A stretch of 43,036 nt of DNA, taken from positions 1-43,036 of the forward strand of contig NZ_WVIC01000036.1 of assembly GCF_009939295.1 (NCBI RefSeq), in the 5' to 3' direction. The notes below the pieces were generated by a model, which saw only the letters and a program-made list of their open reading frames with translations, was not told the origin of the DNA and searched no databases. How positions within the stretch are numbered: position 1 is the stretch's first letter; every line of letters begins with the position of its first letter. Positions 1-9,586 of this stretch are shown here, piece by piece. Made by a program: the position numbers and the translations under genes. The stretch comes from Petrachloros mirabilis ULC683. GTDB taxonomy: Bacteria > Cyanobacteriota > Cyanobacteriia > Thermosynechococcales > Thermosynechococcaceae.

Positions 1-4
1 TTAA

Positions 5-160
5 CTCGGGAGTTCCTTAGCACATTATGGGCTCTTTTTTCTTGCGCTTACCCTGTATGGGATTGGTGAGTTGATGCGAGGTGTATTGAAGCTGATTAAT
101 ACCAAGTCTTCGGCAGAAATGCAGGAACAGCTCGAATTTCTAAGTAATTGGATTTTATGA
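5..160 (+). other. Short membrane-like reading frame, possible gene 3' end
   Basis: An open frame runs from just after a TAA at 2-4 to a TGA at 158-160. It encodes about 51 residues with a hydrophobic first third (LFFLALTLYGIG) and a charged, glutamine-rich tail. An internal ATG lies at 74. I do not recognise the family. It may be a small membrane protein, the tail of a gene broken by the in-frame TAA, or chance. It ends 28 nt before the stop codon of the convergent hydrolase gene. Confidence 0.25.
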
Positions 161-188
161 ATGAGGTTGGTGATTGCTCATGCTAAGG

Positions 189-1001
189 TCAGTTTTCTCC
201 AGATGGCACCGGAACAAATAGCTCTTTGAAAAATTGTTTCATGGCAGCCCAGGAGCGACGATCGGCCTGGGCATCGTAAGCCACACCGTCGCTGGGGTCA
301 TCCCCTGCTTCTGGGTTGGTGAAGCTGTGGACTATCCCCCCATAGCTAATCAGTTGCCAGTCTACCTCTGCCTCGGCCATTTCGGTATCAAAGGCAGCGA
401 CTTGCTCTGGCGGCACATAGGGGTCGGCAGCCCCATGGAGAACTAAAACTTTGGCCTGAATTTGCCGCGCATCTTCGGGGTTGGGGGTATCTAGGTTGCC
501 GTGGAAGCTGACCACGCCAGCCACGTCTGCGCCGCTACGAGCCAGTTCCAGGACGGTGCCACCGCCAAAACAGTAGCCAATGGCGGCAATTTTATCGGGT
601 TGGGTGAGGGCATGGTTTTGCAGGACGCTCAGGCCAGCTTGGGCGCGATCGCGCAGTAATGCCCGATCGGCTCGATATTTGCTGGCTTCCGCTCCAGCCG
701 CCTCCGGGTCAACGGGACGCACTCCTTTGCCATAAATATCGGCGGCAAACGCCACGTAGCCCATTTCGGCCAGTTGCTCGACCCGCTGGCGCACGTAATC
801 TCCAATGCCCGTCCATTCGTGAACCACCATCACCCCTGGGCGGCGTCCTTCAAGCTGATCATCATAGGCCAGATAGCCCTCTAGAACAGTATCGCCCTGA
901 CGGTATTCCACCACCTGAGTTTGCAGGGCAGCCTGGGCTAGGGTTCCCCAACTCATAGCCACCAGGGTGGACAGTAACGCAGTCGGCAAAGCGAGTTTCA
1001 T
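189..1001 (-). CDS. Dienelactone hydrolase family protein, exported
   Basis: An alpha/beta hydrolase of the dienelactone hydrolase family, 270 aa from the ATG at 1001. The first 25 residues form a signal peptide (MKLALPTALLSTLVAMSWG then LAQA), so a periplasmic enzyme is likely. The family's Cys-Asp-His triad is visible: Cys144 in GYCFGGG, Asp193 in HGAADPYV and His225 in GIVHSF. The start is set by a GGAGG motif 5-8 nt upstream; a TTG 12 nt further up would lengthen the protein needlessly. The ATG shares four bases (ATGA) with the stop of the upstream histidine kinase, so translation is probably coupled. The family hydrolyses lactones and other esters; the substrate here cannot be told. Confidence 0.9.
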   Translation of the reverse strand: MKLALPTALLSTLVAMSWGTLAQAALQTQVVEYRQGDTVLEGYLAYDDQLEGRRPGVMVVHEWTGIGDYVRQRVEQLAEMGYVAFAADIYGKGVRPVDPEAAGAEASKYRADRALLRDRAQAGLSVLQNHALTQPDKIAAIGYCFGGGTVLELARSGADVAGVVSFHGNLDTPNPEDARQIQAKVLVLHGAADPYVPPEQVAAFDTEMAEAEVDWQLISYGGIVHSFTNPEAGDDPSDGVAYDAQADRRSWAAMKQFFKELFVPVPSGEN

Positions 1002-2284
1002 AGCTCCTCCCAAATAACAGGCAGTTGGACAGTAAATTGAGTTCCCGCTGTGGCAGTAGACTCAATGCTTAAGGTGCCGCCGTGAGCCTCGACAATCCGC
1101 TGGACAATCGCCAGGCCCAAACCGTTGCCCGTGGATTTGGTGGAAAAAAAGGGCTGGGTGAGGCGGCTGAGGATATCCGGGGAAATAGGAGTTCCCCCAT
1201 TATGCACCTGCAAGCAGGCGAGGGTTTCGGTTTGCTCCAGATGGAGCGAGATGGTGTCTCCTTCGGGAACGGCTTCGCAGGCGTTGCTTACCAGGTTGAT
1301 CAGTACCTGCATCAGTTTTTCGCCATCGCCCTGAACCCAGATGGGCACAGGGGCAGCAAAGACCTGGAGGTGACGCCCCTGAGCCCAGGGCATCTCGGTC
1401 AGGATGGTTTGATGTTGGCTCACCCAGGTATTGAGTTCCAGCCGCTGGGATTGGAGAACCTGGGGCTTGGCATAGAGCAAAATTTCGTTCAGGAGATGTT
1501 TGAGGCGTTCTTCTTCGGAGAGGGCGAGCTGGAGACGGGTGCGATCGCGCCCCCCCAACTCCAGACCAGACAGTGCCTTCAAGCCCATCTCCACAGTGGT
1601 CAGGGGGTTGCGAATTTCATGGACAATCATGGCAGTAAATTCGCCAATAGCAGCTAACCGCGCCTGCTCAATCAGTTGCACCTGGGCTGCTTCCAATTGA
1701 GCGGTGCGCCTTGCAACCTCGGCCTCCAGGGTTTCGTTAAACTGCACCTGCTGGGTGTAGAGCTGATAGTTATGAATGGCAGTAGCAGCCCGTTCGGCAA
1801 AGAGTTCCACATATCTGACATCCTCGGGAGCGTAGCAGCGAGGCGTGCGGTGGAAGGAACAGATGGTGCCAATGATGGTGCCATCGGCAAAGCGCAACGG
1901 CACGCCTAAATAGGAGCGATAGCCTGTGGGTAAAGCGCCGTAGTCTGGAACGCACTGGCAATCATCCACCGTGAGAGAGCAGCCTGTTTCAACCACCGTC
2001 TGGGTGATGGTGCCATGGAGGGGATAGAGGCACTCCGGGTCGGTAGACAGATCTAGGCTGCTGGCCAAGATTTGATCAAAGTCGTGCTCTCGACAGAGCG
2101 TTACCACAGACCAGTCCATGTGCATTAGCTCGCTCACCCCTCGGGCAATGGTCTGTAAGTAGTCCCGGAGTTGCCCAGTTTGATAGTTGAGCGAAAACAA
2201 GATCTCCAGCGTCGCCGTCGCCAACTGCTGAGCCCGTGGTTCCGGTGGCTCCTCAGCATCTGCTATCGGACGGATTGATCTCAT
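998..2284 (-). CDS. GAF-domain sensor histidine kinase
   Basis: A soluble sensor kinase of 428 aa with no membrane segment. Residues about 20-175 form a GAF-like sensory domain, 178-212 a coiled coil, 212-275 the dimerisation/phosphoacceptor domain with His222 in VHEIRNPL, and 315-425 the ATP-binding domain. The N box (Asn334 in INLVSNACEA) and the G2 box (GNGLGLA, 386-392) are intact. The G1 box reads VHNGG, without the usual Asp, a variation seen in some kinases that may weaken nucleotide binding. No response regulator is adjacent. Its start overlaps the cysS stop (ATGA) and its stop overlaps the hydrolase start (ATGA), so all three are probably on one transcript. The ligand is unknown. Confidence 0.9.
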   Translation of the reverse strand: MRSIRPIADAEEPPEPRAQQLATATLEILFSLNYQTGQLRDYLQTIARGVSELMHMDWSVVTLCREHDFDQILASSLDLSTDPECLYPLHGTITQTVVETGCSLTVDDCQCVPDYGALPTGYRSYLGVPLRFADGTIIGTICSFHRTPRCYAPEDVRYVELFAERAATAIHNYQLYTQQVQFNETLEAEVARRTAQLEAAQVQLIEQARLAAIGEFTAMIVHEIRNPLTTVEMGLKALSGLELGGRDRTRLQLALSEEERLKHLLNEILLYAKPQVLQSQRLELNTWVSQHQTILTEMPWAQGRHLQVFAAPVPIWVQGDGEKLMQVLINLVSNACEAVPEGDTISLHLEQTETLACLQVHNGGTPISPDILSRLTQPFFSTKSTGNGLGLAIVQRIVEAHGGTLSIESTATAGTQFTVQLPVIWEEL

Positions 2285-3768
2285 TCTTGGTACCAGGTGG
2301 TGACTCCACCCGGTTGATCAATGAGGGCAATGCCCTGGGCTTTGAGTTGATCGCGGATGCGATCGCTCTCAGCAAAGTTTTTGGTTTGACGGGCCGCCTG
2401 TCGCTGTTGAATCAAGGCTTCGATGGCCGCAGAATCAACTTCGGCTTCAGCCGGAGCCTGGGGCTGGGCTTCCAGGCCCAAGACTTGAGCCAAGCTCACC
2501 AGGGTATGCCACTGCTGATAGAGGGTTTCAGCATCTAGATCCCTATCGCCTTGGTGGGTGATTAGATTGCCCGCCCGCCGCAGATCTTTGGCTAGCTCAA
2601 ACAGTACCGCCAAGCCCCCCGAGGAGTTGAAGTCATCATCCATGGCTTCTGTAAAGCGCTGCACGGCGGGATCAGAACGATCCAGAACGTGAGCAGAGCC
2701 GTTGGCAGAGGCTGGATTCCACCCCCATTGGGTGCCGTGTTCATGGCCAAACAGCAGACCTTCTTTGAGGGTGTGCCAGCTATTTTGAGCAGATGCGATC
2801 GCCGCATCGGTGAAGTCAATAGGCTTGCGATATTGCGCCTGCAACACAAACAACCGCAGCGCCATCGGATCTAGAGATTGGCCATCCAGGCAGGGAAGGG
2901 AGTGATCGAGCAGATCTCGAATGGTGGTGAAATTGCCCAGGGACTTAGACATTTTCTCGCCCCCCACATTCACCATGCCATTGTGCATCCAGTAGCGGGC
3001 CAGGCGCTGCCCGGTCACGGCCTCCGACTGGGCGATTTCATTTTCGTGATGGGGAAAGACCAAATCGGCACCGCCCACATGAATATCGATTTGCTCACCT
3101 AGGCAATCGCGCACCATGGCTGAGCATTCAATGTGCCATCCCGGACGCCCTTGCCCCCAATCAGAGTCCCAAGCGGGTTCTCCCGACTTGGCAGCCTTCC
3201 ACAGGGCAAAGTCAAAGGGGTCGTGCTTTTTCACCGCCTCTGGATCTATAGCCGTGACCCGACCGCTGGCTCCTGCTTGCAGATCTTCAAGCTTGCGACC
3301 CGAGAGCTTGCCATAGTCTGCAAACCGGCGCACAGCAAAGTAAACATCTCCTCCAGCGGCGTAGGCATAGCCCTTTTTCTCCAGATCAAAAATCAGCCGC
3401 TTGATGCCATCTAGGGTATGCGTGGCGCGAGGATAGGCATCGGCTCGCCGGATATTGAGGCGATCCATATCTTCAAAGTAAGCCTGAATAAATCGTTCAC
3501 TCACCGCTTCCATGGACGAGCCATCCTGACGCGCCCGGTTCAGAATTTTGTCATCAATATCAGTAAAGTTCTGAACATAGTAGACCTCATAGCCACGCCA
3601 CACCAAGTAACGTCGCACCAGATCCCAGGCAATATAAGAGCGGGCATGACCCAGATGGCAGTAGTCATAGACCGTGACCCCACAGCAATACATCCGCACC
3701 TTCCCCGATTGGAGGGTCTCAAAGGGTTCTTTGCGACGGGTGAGGGTGTTGTAGATCGTCAAGGTCAT
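2281..3768 (-). CDS. cysS: Cysteinyl-tRNA synthetase
   Basis: Charges tRNA-Cys with cysteine in the cytoplasm. The 495-aa class I synthetase shows the HIGH-type motif HLGH at 38-41 and KMSKS at 272-276. The zinc ligands expected from the family are present: Cys29 in YCCGVTVYD, Cys215 in HIECS, and His240 with Glu244 in PHHENE. Length is normal to slightly long for a bacterial CysS. It is the first gene of a minus-strand operon; its stop overlaps the start of the histidine kinase by four bases. A 285-bp region separates it from the divergent Uma2 gene and should carry the operon promoter, though I see no clear -35/-10 pair. Confidence 0.97.
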   Translation of the reverse strand: MTLTIYNTLTRRKEPFETLQSGKVRMYCCGVTVYDYCHLGHARSYIAWDLVRRYLVWRGYEVYYVQNFTDIDDKILNRARQDGSSMEAVSERFIQAYFEDMDRLNIRRADAYPRATHTLDGIKRLIFDLEKKGYAYAAGGDVYFAVRRFADYGKLSGRKLEDLQAGASGRVTAIDPEAVKKHDPFDFALWKAAKSGEPAWDSDWGQGRPGWHIECSAMVRDCLGEQIDIHVGGADLVFPHHENEIAQSEAVTGQRLARYWMHNGMVNVGGEKMSKSLGNFTTIRDLLDHSLPCLDGQSLDPMALRLFVLQAQYRKPIDFTDAAIASAQNSWHTLKEGLLFGHEHGTQWGWNPASANGSAHVLDRSDPAVQRFTEAMDDDFNSSGGLAVLFELAKDLRRAGNLITHQGDRDLDAETLYQQWHTLVSLAQVLGLEAQPQAPAEAEVDSAAIEALIQQRQAARQTKNFAESDRIRDQLKAQGIALIDQPGGVTTWYQE

Positions 3769-4053
3769 GACGGCAATCTCACCAGAGTGAAGGGCAACGG
3801 TTTTATCCTATCAAGCTTACGGGGTCAGCGACGGTTCATGGTGGTTTTGTTTGGGGTGTGACGAAGGATTACTGATTCCGCAAACTCAGATGATAATGGA
3901 GCCAGAATACAGCCTGTTCAGAGGTTTGGGATTGAGGGCTACAGTCATGGCCACACCGATCCAGACCAAGTCTTCTAGCTACAAAGCATGGTGGATTGGG
4001 CAATTACTCAGATTCTTGTCATGCTGGACTCATAACCCTTGAGGGGCTTTGCA

Positions 4054-4632
4054 ATGACAGCCTTCACCATTGACTTCAGTTCCATCACCACCCTCTCAGG
4101 TGAGCAGTTCGACCGCCTCTGTGCCGATAACCCTGAAATCAAGTTTGAACGGACTCCTGCTGGAGAACTTGTGATTATGTCCCCCACTGGCGGTGAAACG
4201 GGAAAAGATAATGCTGAATTGAGTTCGGATTTTGTGATTTGGAATCGTGGAACCAAACTTGGAGTTGTCTTCGACTCGTCCACTTGCTTCAGACTCCCGA
4301 ATGGGGGCGATCGCTCCCCGGATGTGGCCTGGGTGGAACAGTCTCGCTGGGATGCCCTCACTCCAGACCAGCGGCGCAAGTTCCCGCCCCTTTGTCCAGA
4401 TTTTGTGCTGGAGTTGCTCTCCCCTTCCGATAATTTGCACACCACTCAACTAAAGATGCAGGAGTATTTGGGGAGTGGCATTCGCTTGGGGTGGCTGATC
4501 AACCCAGAAGACCAACAGGTGGAAATTTATCGACCGGGGCAACCCGTCGAAGTGCTGCAAGCCCCCAGCAGTCTATCGGAGGAGTCGGTTTTGCCTGGTT
4601 TTACACTTCTGTTGGACTGGCTGTGGAAATAA
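4054..4632 (+). CDS. Uma2 family endonuclease-fold protein (DUF820)
   Basis: A 192-aa member of the Uma2/DUF820 family, which is strongly expanded in cyanobacteria and has a PD-(D/E)xK nuclease-like fold. The expected core is visible: an acidic residue in RSPDVAWVEQS, DFVLELLSPSD with its Glu, then a Lys in TQLKMQEYLG, and the typical end LGWLINPEDQQVEIYRPGQPVE. The ATG at 4054 is preferred because GAGGGG lies 8 nt upstream; an in-frame TTG at 4039 has no such support. It stands alone, followed by a gene-poor stretch with an inverted-repeat element. Nuclease activity is inferred from fold only, and the biological role of the family is not settled. Confidence 0.92.
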   Translation: MTAFTIDFSSITTLSGEQFDRLCADNPEIKFERTPAGELVIMSPTGGETGKDNAELSSDFVIWNRGTKLGVVFDSSTCFRLPNGGDRSPDVAWVEQSRWDALTPDQRRKFPPLCPDFVLELLSPSDNLHTTQLKMQEYLGSGIRLGWLINPEDQQVEIYRPGQPVEVLQAPSSLSEESVLPGFTLLLDWLWK

Positions 4633-5080
4633 CTTCACGCTCCCAAACAATAGACTAAAGTGGTTACAATATCCAGGGCTGTTTCATTCTAAATTCTGAA
4701 GCTTTATGCTTCTACGAGAATACGCCATTATTGGTATCAGGAATTTGATCGATCTGTGGCTGGAATTACCTAAACTCGTTGCCTAAACCTAGAATGAAAT
4801 GACCCTGGCTCTGACAGACTGGCCAAAATCAATTTTCCTTGACCGGATGGTGGTGGCACAGTTATTGGGGCAAATGATGCTCCTGTGCCCAAGTTGGATT
4901 AGGGAACAGATGCTGAGTTTGCATGATTGCCCCCTCTTAGCGGGTTTTCGTTCACTTCCAGTCTAGTGCGGGCGGCGGGAAACTCTGCTCTACGGGCAGG
5001 AGAAACACCTGTCTCGAAAGGATTGGGCTGCGATCGCAAACTGGTTAAGTTCCATCCAACTCTCTTTTATCTACAGGATT
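4633..5080. other. 448-bp intergenic region, no convincing gene
   Basis: This gap separates the Uma2 gene from the convergent giant gene. It holds an inverted-repeat element at 4673-4808 and a 55-codon ATG frame at 4799-4966 that begins inside the element's right end and resembles no family I know. Single HIP1 cores occur (5032). No terminator with a strong stem and T-run is evident for either flanking gene. Confidence 0.6.
4673..4808. repeat. MITE-like element with imperfect terminal inverted repeats
   Basis: The ends at 4673-4691 and 4790-4808 are inverted copies, beginning CCAGGG and ending TTTCATTCTA, with 16 of 19 positions matching. The element is 136 bp and codes for nothing convincing. 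I cannot see a clear target-site duplication, so it may be an old or decayed insertion or the remnant of a longer insertion sequence. Confidence 0.55.
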
Positions 5081-8000
5081 TTAGATCCTTGTGCGATTAG
5101 GGGTGATTGCCGGAGTTGCCAACAGCACCTCATCTAGCAAAATCGTCTCGCAATAAATCAACCGACTGCCGCGAGGCACAAGGATTGCCACCCCGTCTGC
5201 GGGGAAAGATTCATATTCTGAAATCACTAAGCGGTAGCGATCTGCCTGAACCGAGCCGTTCAGTTTAATCGTGCCTACATATAGCACTGAAGCCGGGAGG
5301 GTGATTGTCGGATCGTTCGGGGTCGGGCTAAATTCTGCTAATTCTGGAGCAGCATCTCGCCATGCTAAATCACCTTGCAAGGTATCATCGCGCTCTTGAA
5401 GTTTGATCAAAATCGTATTGGAGCGCGTGGGTTGGGTGGGTGTAATGCCTGAGATGGCGATGCGTAGCTGTCCGGGCTGGTAGGGGTCAGCGGTTAGCAT
5501 CACCGATCGCTCTGGTGTAAGCTGCACAAAATCTGCCAGCACCACGCGAGAAAGTTTGGCATCCACCAGCGCATAGGGCTGATAGCGCACGAGCGCCAAG
5601 CGCACAAAGGGCGAGTAGGTTGTGCCCGCATCAATGGTTAGATCGCAGTACCATTTCTGCTGCTGGGCATCGAAGGCGACAGGATAGCCAACTACGCCTA
5701 CCCGTTTGCTGGGATCTTCTTCCAGTTTCAAGGACTGCTCTTGAGCGATCGCATCTGGAAAGTCATTGAATTGGGGCACTTGTGAGAGTCCTGGAGTCTG
5801 CCAAATGGGGTCATTGCCCCACTGAGTAATCAAAGATTTCCAGCGATCGCGCTCTCTAGAATCTTCGATATCAACCCCAGACCCATATTGAAAGAGCGTC
5901 ATCCCCAGCAATTCTCCTTCCCCCGAAGAGAACCAAGGGCGCTCTAAATACACCCGCAAGCCACCCCCAAAGCGCACGCTTCGCTTCAAATTTGTCTGGG
6001 TTTGGCGCTGCCAGCCAAAAGTAGGAATTACATAAGCAATTTGGGGCGAAACCGGACGGGCAGAGGCAGGAACCTCTACAGTGATGGGTTGGCTTTTACG
6101 AGTAAAGTCAACCGCTATTTTTTCACCTGGATTCAGCGGATCATCCTGCTCCTGGGGAAAATATTCACGGTAGCGGGATGTGGCAACAGCGGTATAACGC
6201 ACTCGATGATGCTTTGTGTCATTGATCTGATGACGGGGGGCAACATCACTAAAGACAGCATATTTGAACGTATTTCCTTCAAAGATACTGCGGATAAACT
6301 GACCCTGAAGTGGAAATGTGCCAGACTGCAAATTACCTAAGATGTCACCACTTCTGCCAAAGCAAAGTAAATCGTGATCAGCATCGTAATAGCCTATATA
6401 CCGACCATCTGGAGTCACCGTGATTGAGTGATCATTGAGTTGATGAATCGGTATTTCGTCCACAGGAGCCGTATAGTGACGATTCAGATCCTCAATGCGC
6501 TCAATCGTCAGATGCTCAATGGTTAAATCATCCACAGGGTCATCCCATTCAGCAAGAATATCAACCCTGGCGGTGCCGGCTCCATGTACCTGCAAACCAC
6601 CTAGCAAATAGGCATCTGTGCTGTCTAGCAATCGCCATGACGTAATCGGGCTTAATTCCGTTGCTGCCGTTGGGGTTGACTCTGGCATGGTTTGGAGAAA
6701 GTTTGGATCGGGGTTACTCTCGCTGTAAGGAGCCTGATACGGGGCATGTTGGACGCTGATGACAGTGAATTTAGGATTGCCGATCGGCTGTTGCACCGCA
6801 TGAACTAGCTTCAAAAGTTGAGGCGGAGTGAGCATCCAATGTCCACCCTCGACTGCCCGTTGCAAAATGTGGGCAATTTTATCGATGTCCTTGCCGGGAG
6901 CTATTACGTTCTGGTCTGGCGTGGTTGCCGTTTTTTGGTCAATGTATTCTCGCAGCCATTGCCAGACTCCCATCAGTTTCAAGTCATCGGGATGCAGATA
7001 GCTACTCAGAGGGATTACGGCGGTTGTCCCCTTGGGTAAAGAAACGGTCAACACTCGATTTTGAGCATCCCATCGGGGCGCAGCATTGCCTTCTGCCAGC
7101 GCCAGTCGAAAGGGTTGCAGGGTTTGCCAATCTGCGCTATCTCCAAAGCTAATCAGTGTGGCGGAGCCAGAGCGGGGGTTGGGGTCATTCAACGGATCAT
7201 AGGGAACCGAGGCTTCTGGCTCGATTCCAGGCTGAACCGTACCCAGACTGTATGCTGGGGTACCTGGCAGATCTCGCAGGGCGGCTCCCCTTGCCAGCAC
7301 ATCGGGAATATAGGGCAGGGTGTCGATGCGATCGCCTGCTTCTAATGGAAATCTTTGGCTCTCCTGCCCAGCCACCTCTACCTCAACAAAATTCAATTCA
7401 GCGCCATCTTTTGCCACCAGAAGGTCGTACATTGCTGTGCTGCGACTAATTTTGCCAGTGGCATCGTCCAGCATTCCGAGCTTTTCGGCAATTTCGACAC
7501 TGGTGCGGGGTGGCAAGATGTGGCGATCGCTGGCGGTCAGATCTGCTGGGTCTCCATCTTTGGCAGGAGCGCTATTGTAAGTGCGAATCACCAAGCGGTC
7601 AAGCTGGGAGCCAGGTTCAGTTACCCCCTTTGGATCACGCAAAACCACCTGGGGCGAAATCACCGGTTCAAACCGCAAGTATGCTACCCCGTTGGGGTCA
7701 CTGGGCAGGGCAAACAGTCTCGATAGTTGATCAACCAAGGGATGGGTTAACCCAATACAGTTGCCGCAGAGATCCACCACCCGTGCCCGTAGTCGATAGC
7801 GCCGTCCAAACCGCAGGCTGGGGAGGGAACTCCCAACAATTTTGAACTCGGTGGTCATTTTGAAGGGTGTTGCCGGGATATTTTGATCGGTTTTGGCTTG
7901 CAGCAAGGCATTTTCAGGATTGGGATCACTTGATAGCGCCTTATCTGGAAAGGGGACGCTCAAACTCCAACCTGCCCAGCGGGCGATCGCCTCCTGCAAA

Positions 8001-9538
8001 TAAATATCTTTAGGCTGCTCCTTGGATTTATCGGGTGCAGGTTGGGCTGCGGCAAGCTGGGTAAATCCTTCTTCATCGGAGGTGTTAAAGGGTTCACCTT
8101 CCAGGGTGTAGGTGGCATTGCGACGATGCAGGGAATGCCACTGCTGGGTGTGGTTGTCCCAGATGTCAATCCGGTAGCCATGCACCAGGTTTTCGGCATA
8201 AAATGCTTGGGCTTGCTGCTGGTCAAACTGGGTGTTGACGGCTTTTGCCTGCTTCAGTTTACTCAGCAGCTTTTTGCCCCGCTCATCTACATACAACGAA
8301 AAGCCACCCGATCGCATTGCAGGCAGAGTCACCCTCGGATCAAACACCGTGGGATAGGGAGAATCGGCAGGACCGGGGCGATCCTCGCGATCGCGCTGCA
8401 CTGTTTCCGCTAGCATAATCATTTTGTGCATTGCCCCATCCACATCCACCTGCGCTAGGCCAAATTTTTGCGGATTTAAGTAAAGCAAGCCAAATGCTTC
8501 TAATTCAGCCTGTTGCCCTCCGCCCGGCTGATTTGGATCGATGGGTTTGAATGCTTCGGGTGCGGTGAAAAAGATGCGGCTCCCTGACTCCGCTGCGAAG
8601 TGCAGGTATGCCGTTTCTAGCAGTGGCGTGGATGCAGGCGCGATCGCCCATTCCCAGTTAGGAGTTGCCCCCACAACGCTGAGGGTGCCGGGGGTAGCGA
8701 TCGCCACAAAGTCTCTAGGTAGCTCGATATCCATCACTAGCCCCAGCGCTCGCAGCAGTTCGGGATAGGAATTGAGGGAACTAAGCGCCTGGTGAAAATC
8801 GAGCAGGTTTTCAAAGTCTGGGGGGTTATCATTCAGTGGGGTGCCCTGGGGAATTTTTTGGGAGGCAATAAACCCCTTGGCGACATCTGCAAAAATTTGC
8901 TTGTCACGCTCACTTTTTCTGCCCTCCAGCAAGGAAGTAACCGGAATTAATCCGTCCCGATCCAATCTATCTGCTGCCTGGCGCTTTAAGCTCCTTACAC
9001 TCCCCTCTGCACTGCTTTGCAGTTCATAGCGTTGCGGATAGCTGCGCTCCTCATTCCAATTGACTTCTAGCCCTTCCACCAGATTTTGCAATGTTTCGTA
9101 GTGGTTGGCTTCCTGCTGCTGCAATCGCTCCAGTGACTCTGGTAATGCCAGTTCAACGCCTGCTTTTTGATAAATTCCTTTCAGCAACGACAGCGCTGCA
9201 CGAGTGGAAGAAGAAATCACCTGATGATCGGAATAATCATCAAGCTGGTGCGATCGCACCAGGGTGGTGGGCTTAAACAACGCCTCCCACAACTGCGGTT
9301 GCAGAATTTCAGTCGGCACAGCGGCAGTAAAGTCTGCTCCTGCACAGCGAAACGTCAGGCTCAGCCCATCTTCCTTGAGCCGTCGCGTCCAGATAAGCCA
9401 GTCTGGGAATGCCTCTAACCGGGGAGAATCGGGGTCAGCCGTGAGACGGGGAGAGACATACACAGACACGGGCAATCGCTCAGCATCCACACTCATGCCA
9501 CGGGGCACAACGGTGAATAAAATCCTTTGACTTGCCAT
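5081..9538 (-). CDS. Giant uncharacterised protein (1485 aa), second gene of tandem pair
   Basis: I do not recognise a named domain. The 1485-aa protein starts MASQRILFTVVPRGM, with no signal peptide and no membrane helix. Residues about 1-110 are strand-rich, 110-260 are helical with a charged coiled segment, and the rest is mixed beta with many Asp-Pro and Pro-rich turns. A single CxxC (DLCGNC) lies near residue 588, after the strand motif FGRRYRLRARVVDL. The N-terminal pattern (ILFTVVPRG then SVYVSPRL) reminds me of equally large unannotated actinobacterial proteins; this is recall, not a search. The ATG at 9538 is 48 nt after the stop of the other giant gene in the same direction, so they are probably co-transcribed. 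HIP1 sites within the gene indicate long residence in a cyanobacterium. Confidence 0.8.
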   Translation of the reverse strand: MASQRILFTVVPRGMSVDAERLPVSVYVSPRLTADPDSPRLEAFPDWLIWTRRLKEDGLSLTFRCAGADFTAAVPTEILQPQLWEALFKPTTLVRSHQLDDYSDHQVISSSTRAALSLLKGIYQKAGVELALPESLERLQQQEANHYETLQNLVEGLEVNWNEERSYPQRYELQSSAEGSVRSLKRQAADRLDRDGLIPVTSLLEGRKSERDKQIFADVAKGFIASQKIPQGTPLNDNPPDFENLLDFHQALSSLNSYPELLRALGLVMDIELPRDFVAIATPGTLSVVGATPNWEWAIAPASTPLLETAYLHFAAESGSRIFFTAPEAFKPIDPNQPGGGQQAELEAFGLLYLNPQKFGLAQVDVDGAMHKMIMLAETVQRDREDRPGPADSPYPTVFDPRVTLPAMRSGGFSLYVDERGKKLLSKLKQAKAVNTQFDQQQAQAFYAENLVHGYRIDIWDNHTQQWHSLHRRNATYTLEGEPFNTSDEEGFTQLAAAQPAPDKSKEQPKDIYLQEAIARWAGWSLSVPFPDKALSSDPNPENALLQAKTDQNIPATPFKMTTEFKIVGSSLPSLRFGRRYRLRARVVDLCGNCIGLTHPLVDQLSRLFALPSDPNGVAYLRFEPVISPQVVLRDPKGVTEPGSQLDRLVIRTYNSAPAKDGDPADLTASDRHILPPRTSVEIAEKLGMLDDATGKISRSTAMYDLLVAKDGAELNFVEVEVAGQESQRFPLEAGDRIDTLPYIPDVLARGAALRDLPGTPAYSLGTVQPGIEPEASVPYDPLNDPNPRSGSATLISFGDSADWQTLQPFRLALAEGNAAPRWDAQNRVLTVSLPKGTTAVIPLSSYLHPDDLKLMGVWQWLREYIDQKTATTPDQNVIAPGKDIDKIAHILQRAVEGGHWMLTPPQLLKLVHAVQQPIGNPKFTVISVQHAPYQAPYSESNPDPNFLQTMPESTPTAATELSPITSWRLLDSTDAYLLGGLQVHGAGTARVDILAEWDDPVDDLTIEHLTIERIEDLNRHYTAPVDEIPIHQLNDHSITVTPDGRYIGYYDADHDLLCFGRSGDILGNLQSGTFPLQGQFIRSIFEGNTFKYAVFSDVAPRHQINDTKHHRVRYTAVATSRYREYFPQEQDDPLNPGEKIAVDFTRKSQPITVEVPASARPVSPQIAYVIPTFGWQRQTQTNLKRSVRFGGGLRVYLERPWFSSGEGELLGMTLFQYGSGVDIEDSRERDRWKSLITQWGNDPIWQTPGLSQVPQFNDFPDAIAQEQSLKLEEDPSKRVGVVGYPVAFDAQQQKWYCDLTIDAGTTYSPFVRLALVRYQPYALVDAKLSRVVLADFVQLTPERSVMLTADPYQPGQLRIAISGITPTQPTRSNTILIKLQERDDTLQGDLAWRDAAPELAEFSPTPNDPTITLPASVLYVGTIKLNGSVQADRYRLVISEYESFPADGVAILVPRGSRLIYCETILLDEVLLATPAITPNRTRI

Positions 9539-9586
9539 AGGTTATTTCCAAGACTCTTGAGGGTAAAAATTCTGAGCGTGATGCAA

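Noticed and set aside
4008-4449. Two minus-strand frames opposite the Uma2 gene
   Set aside because: They are antisense shadows of a clear Uma2 coding sequence.
4799-4966. 55-codon frame after the Uma2 gene
   Set aside because: It starts inside a repeat end, has no ribosome site and no recognisable similarity.
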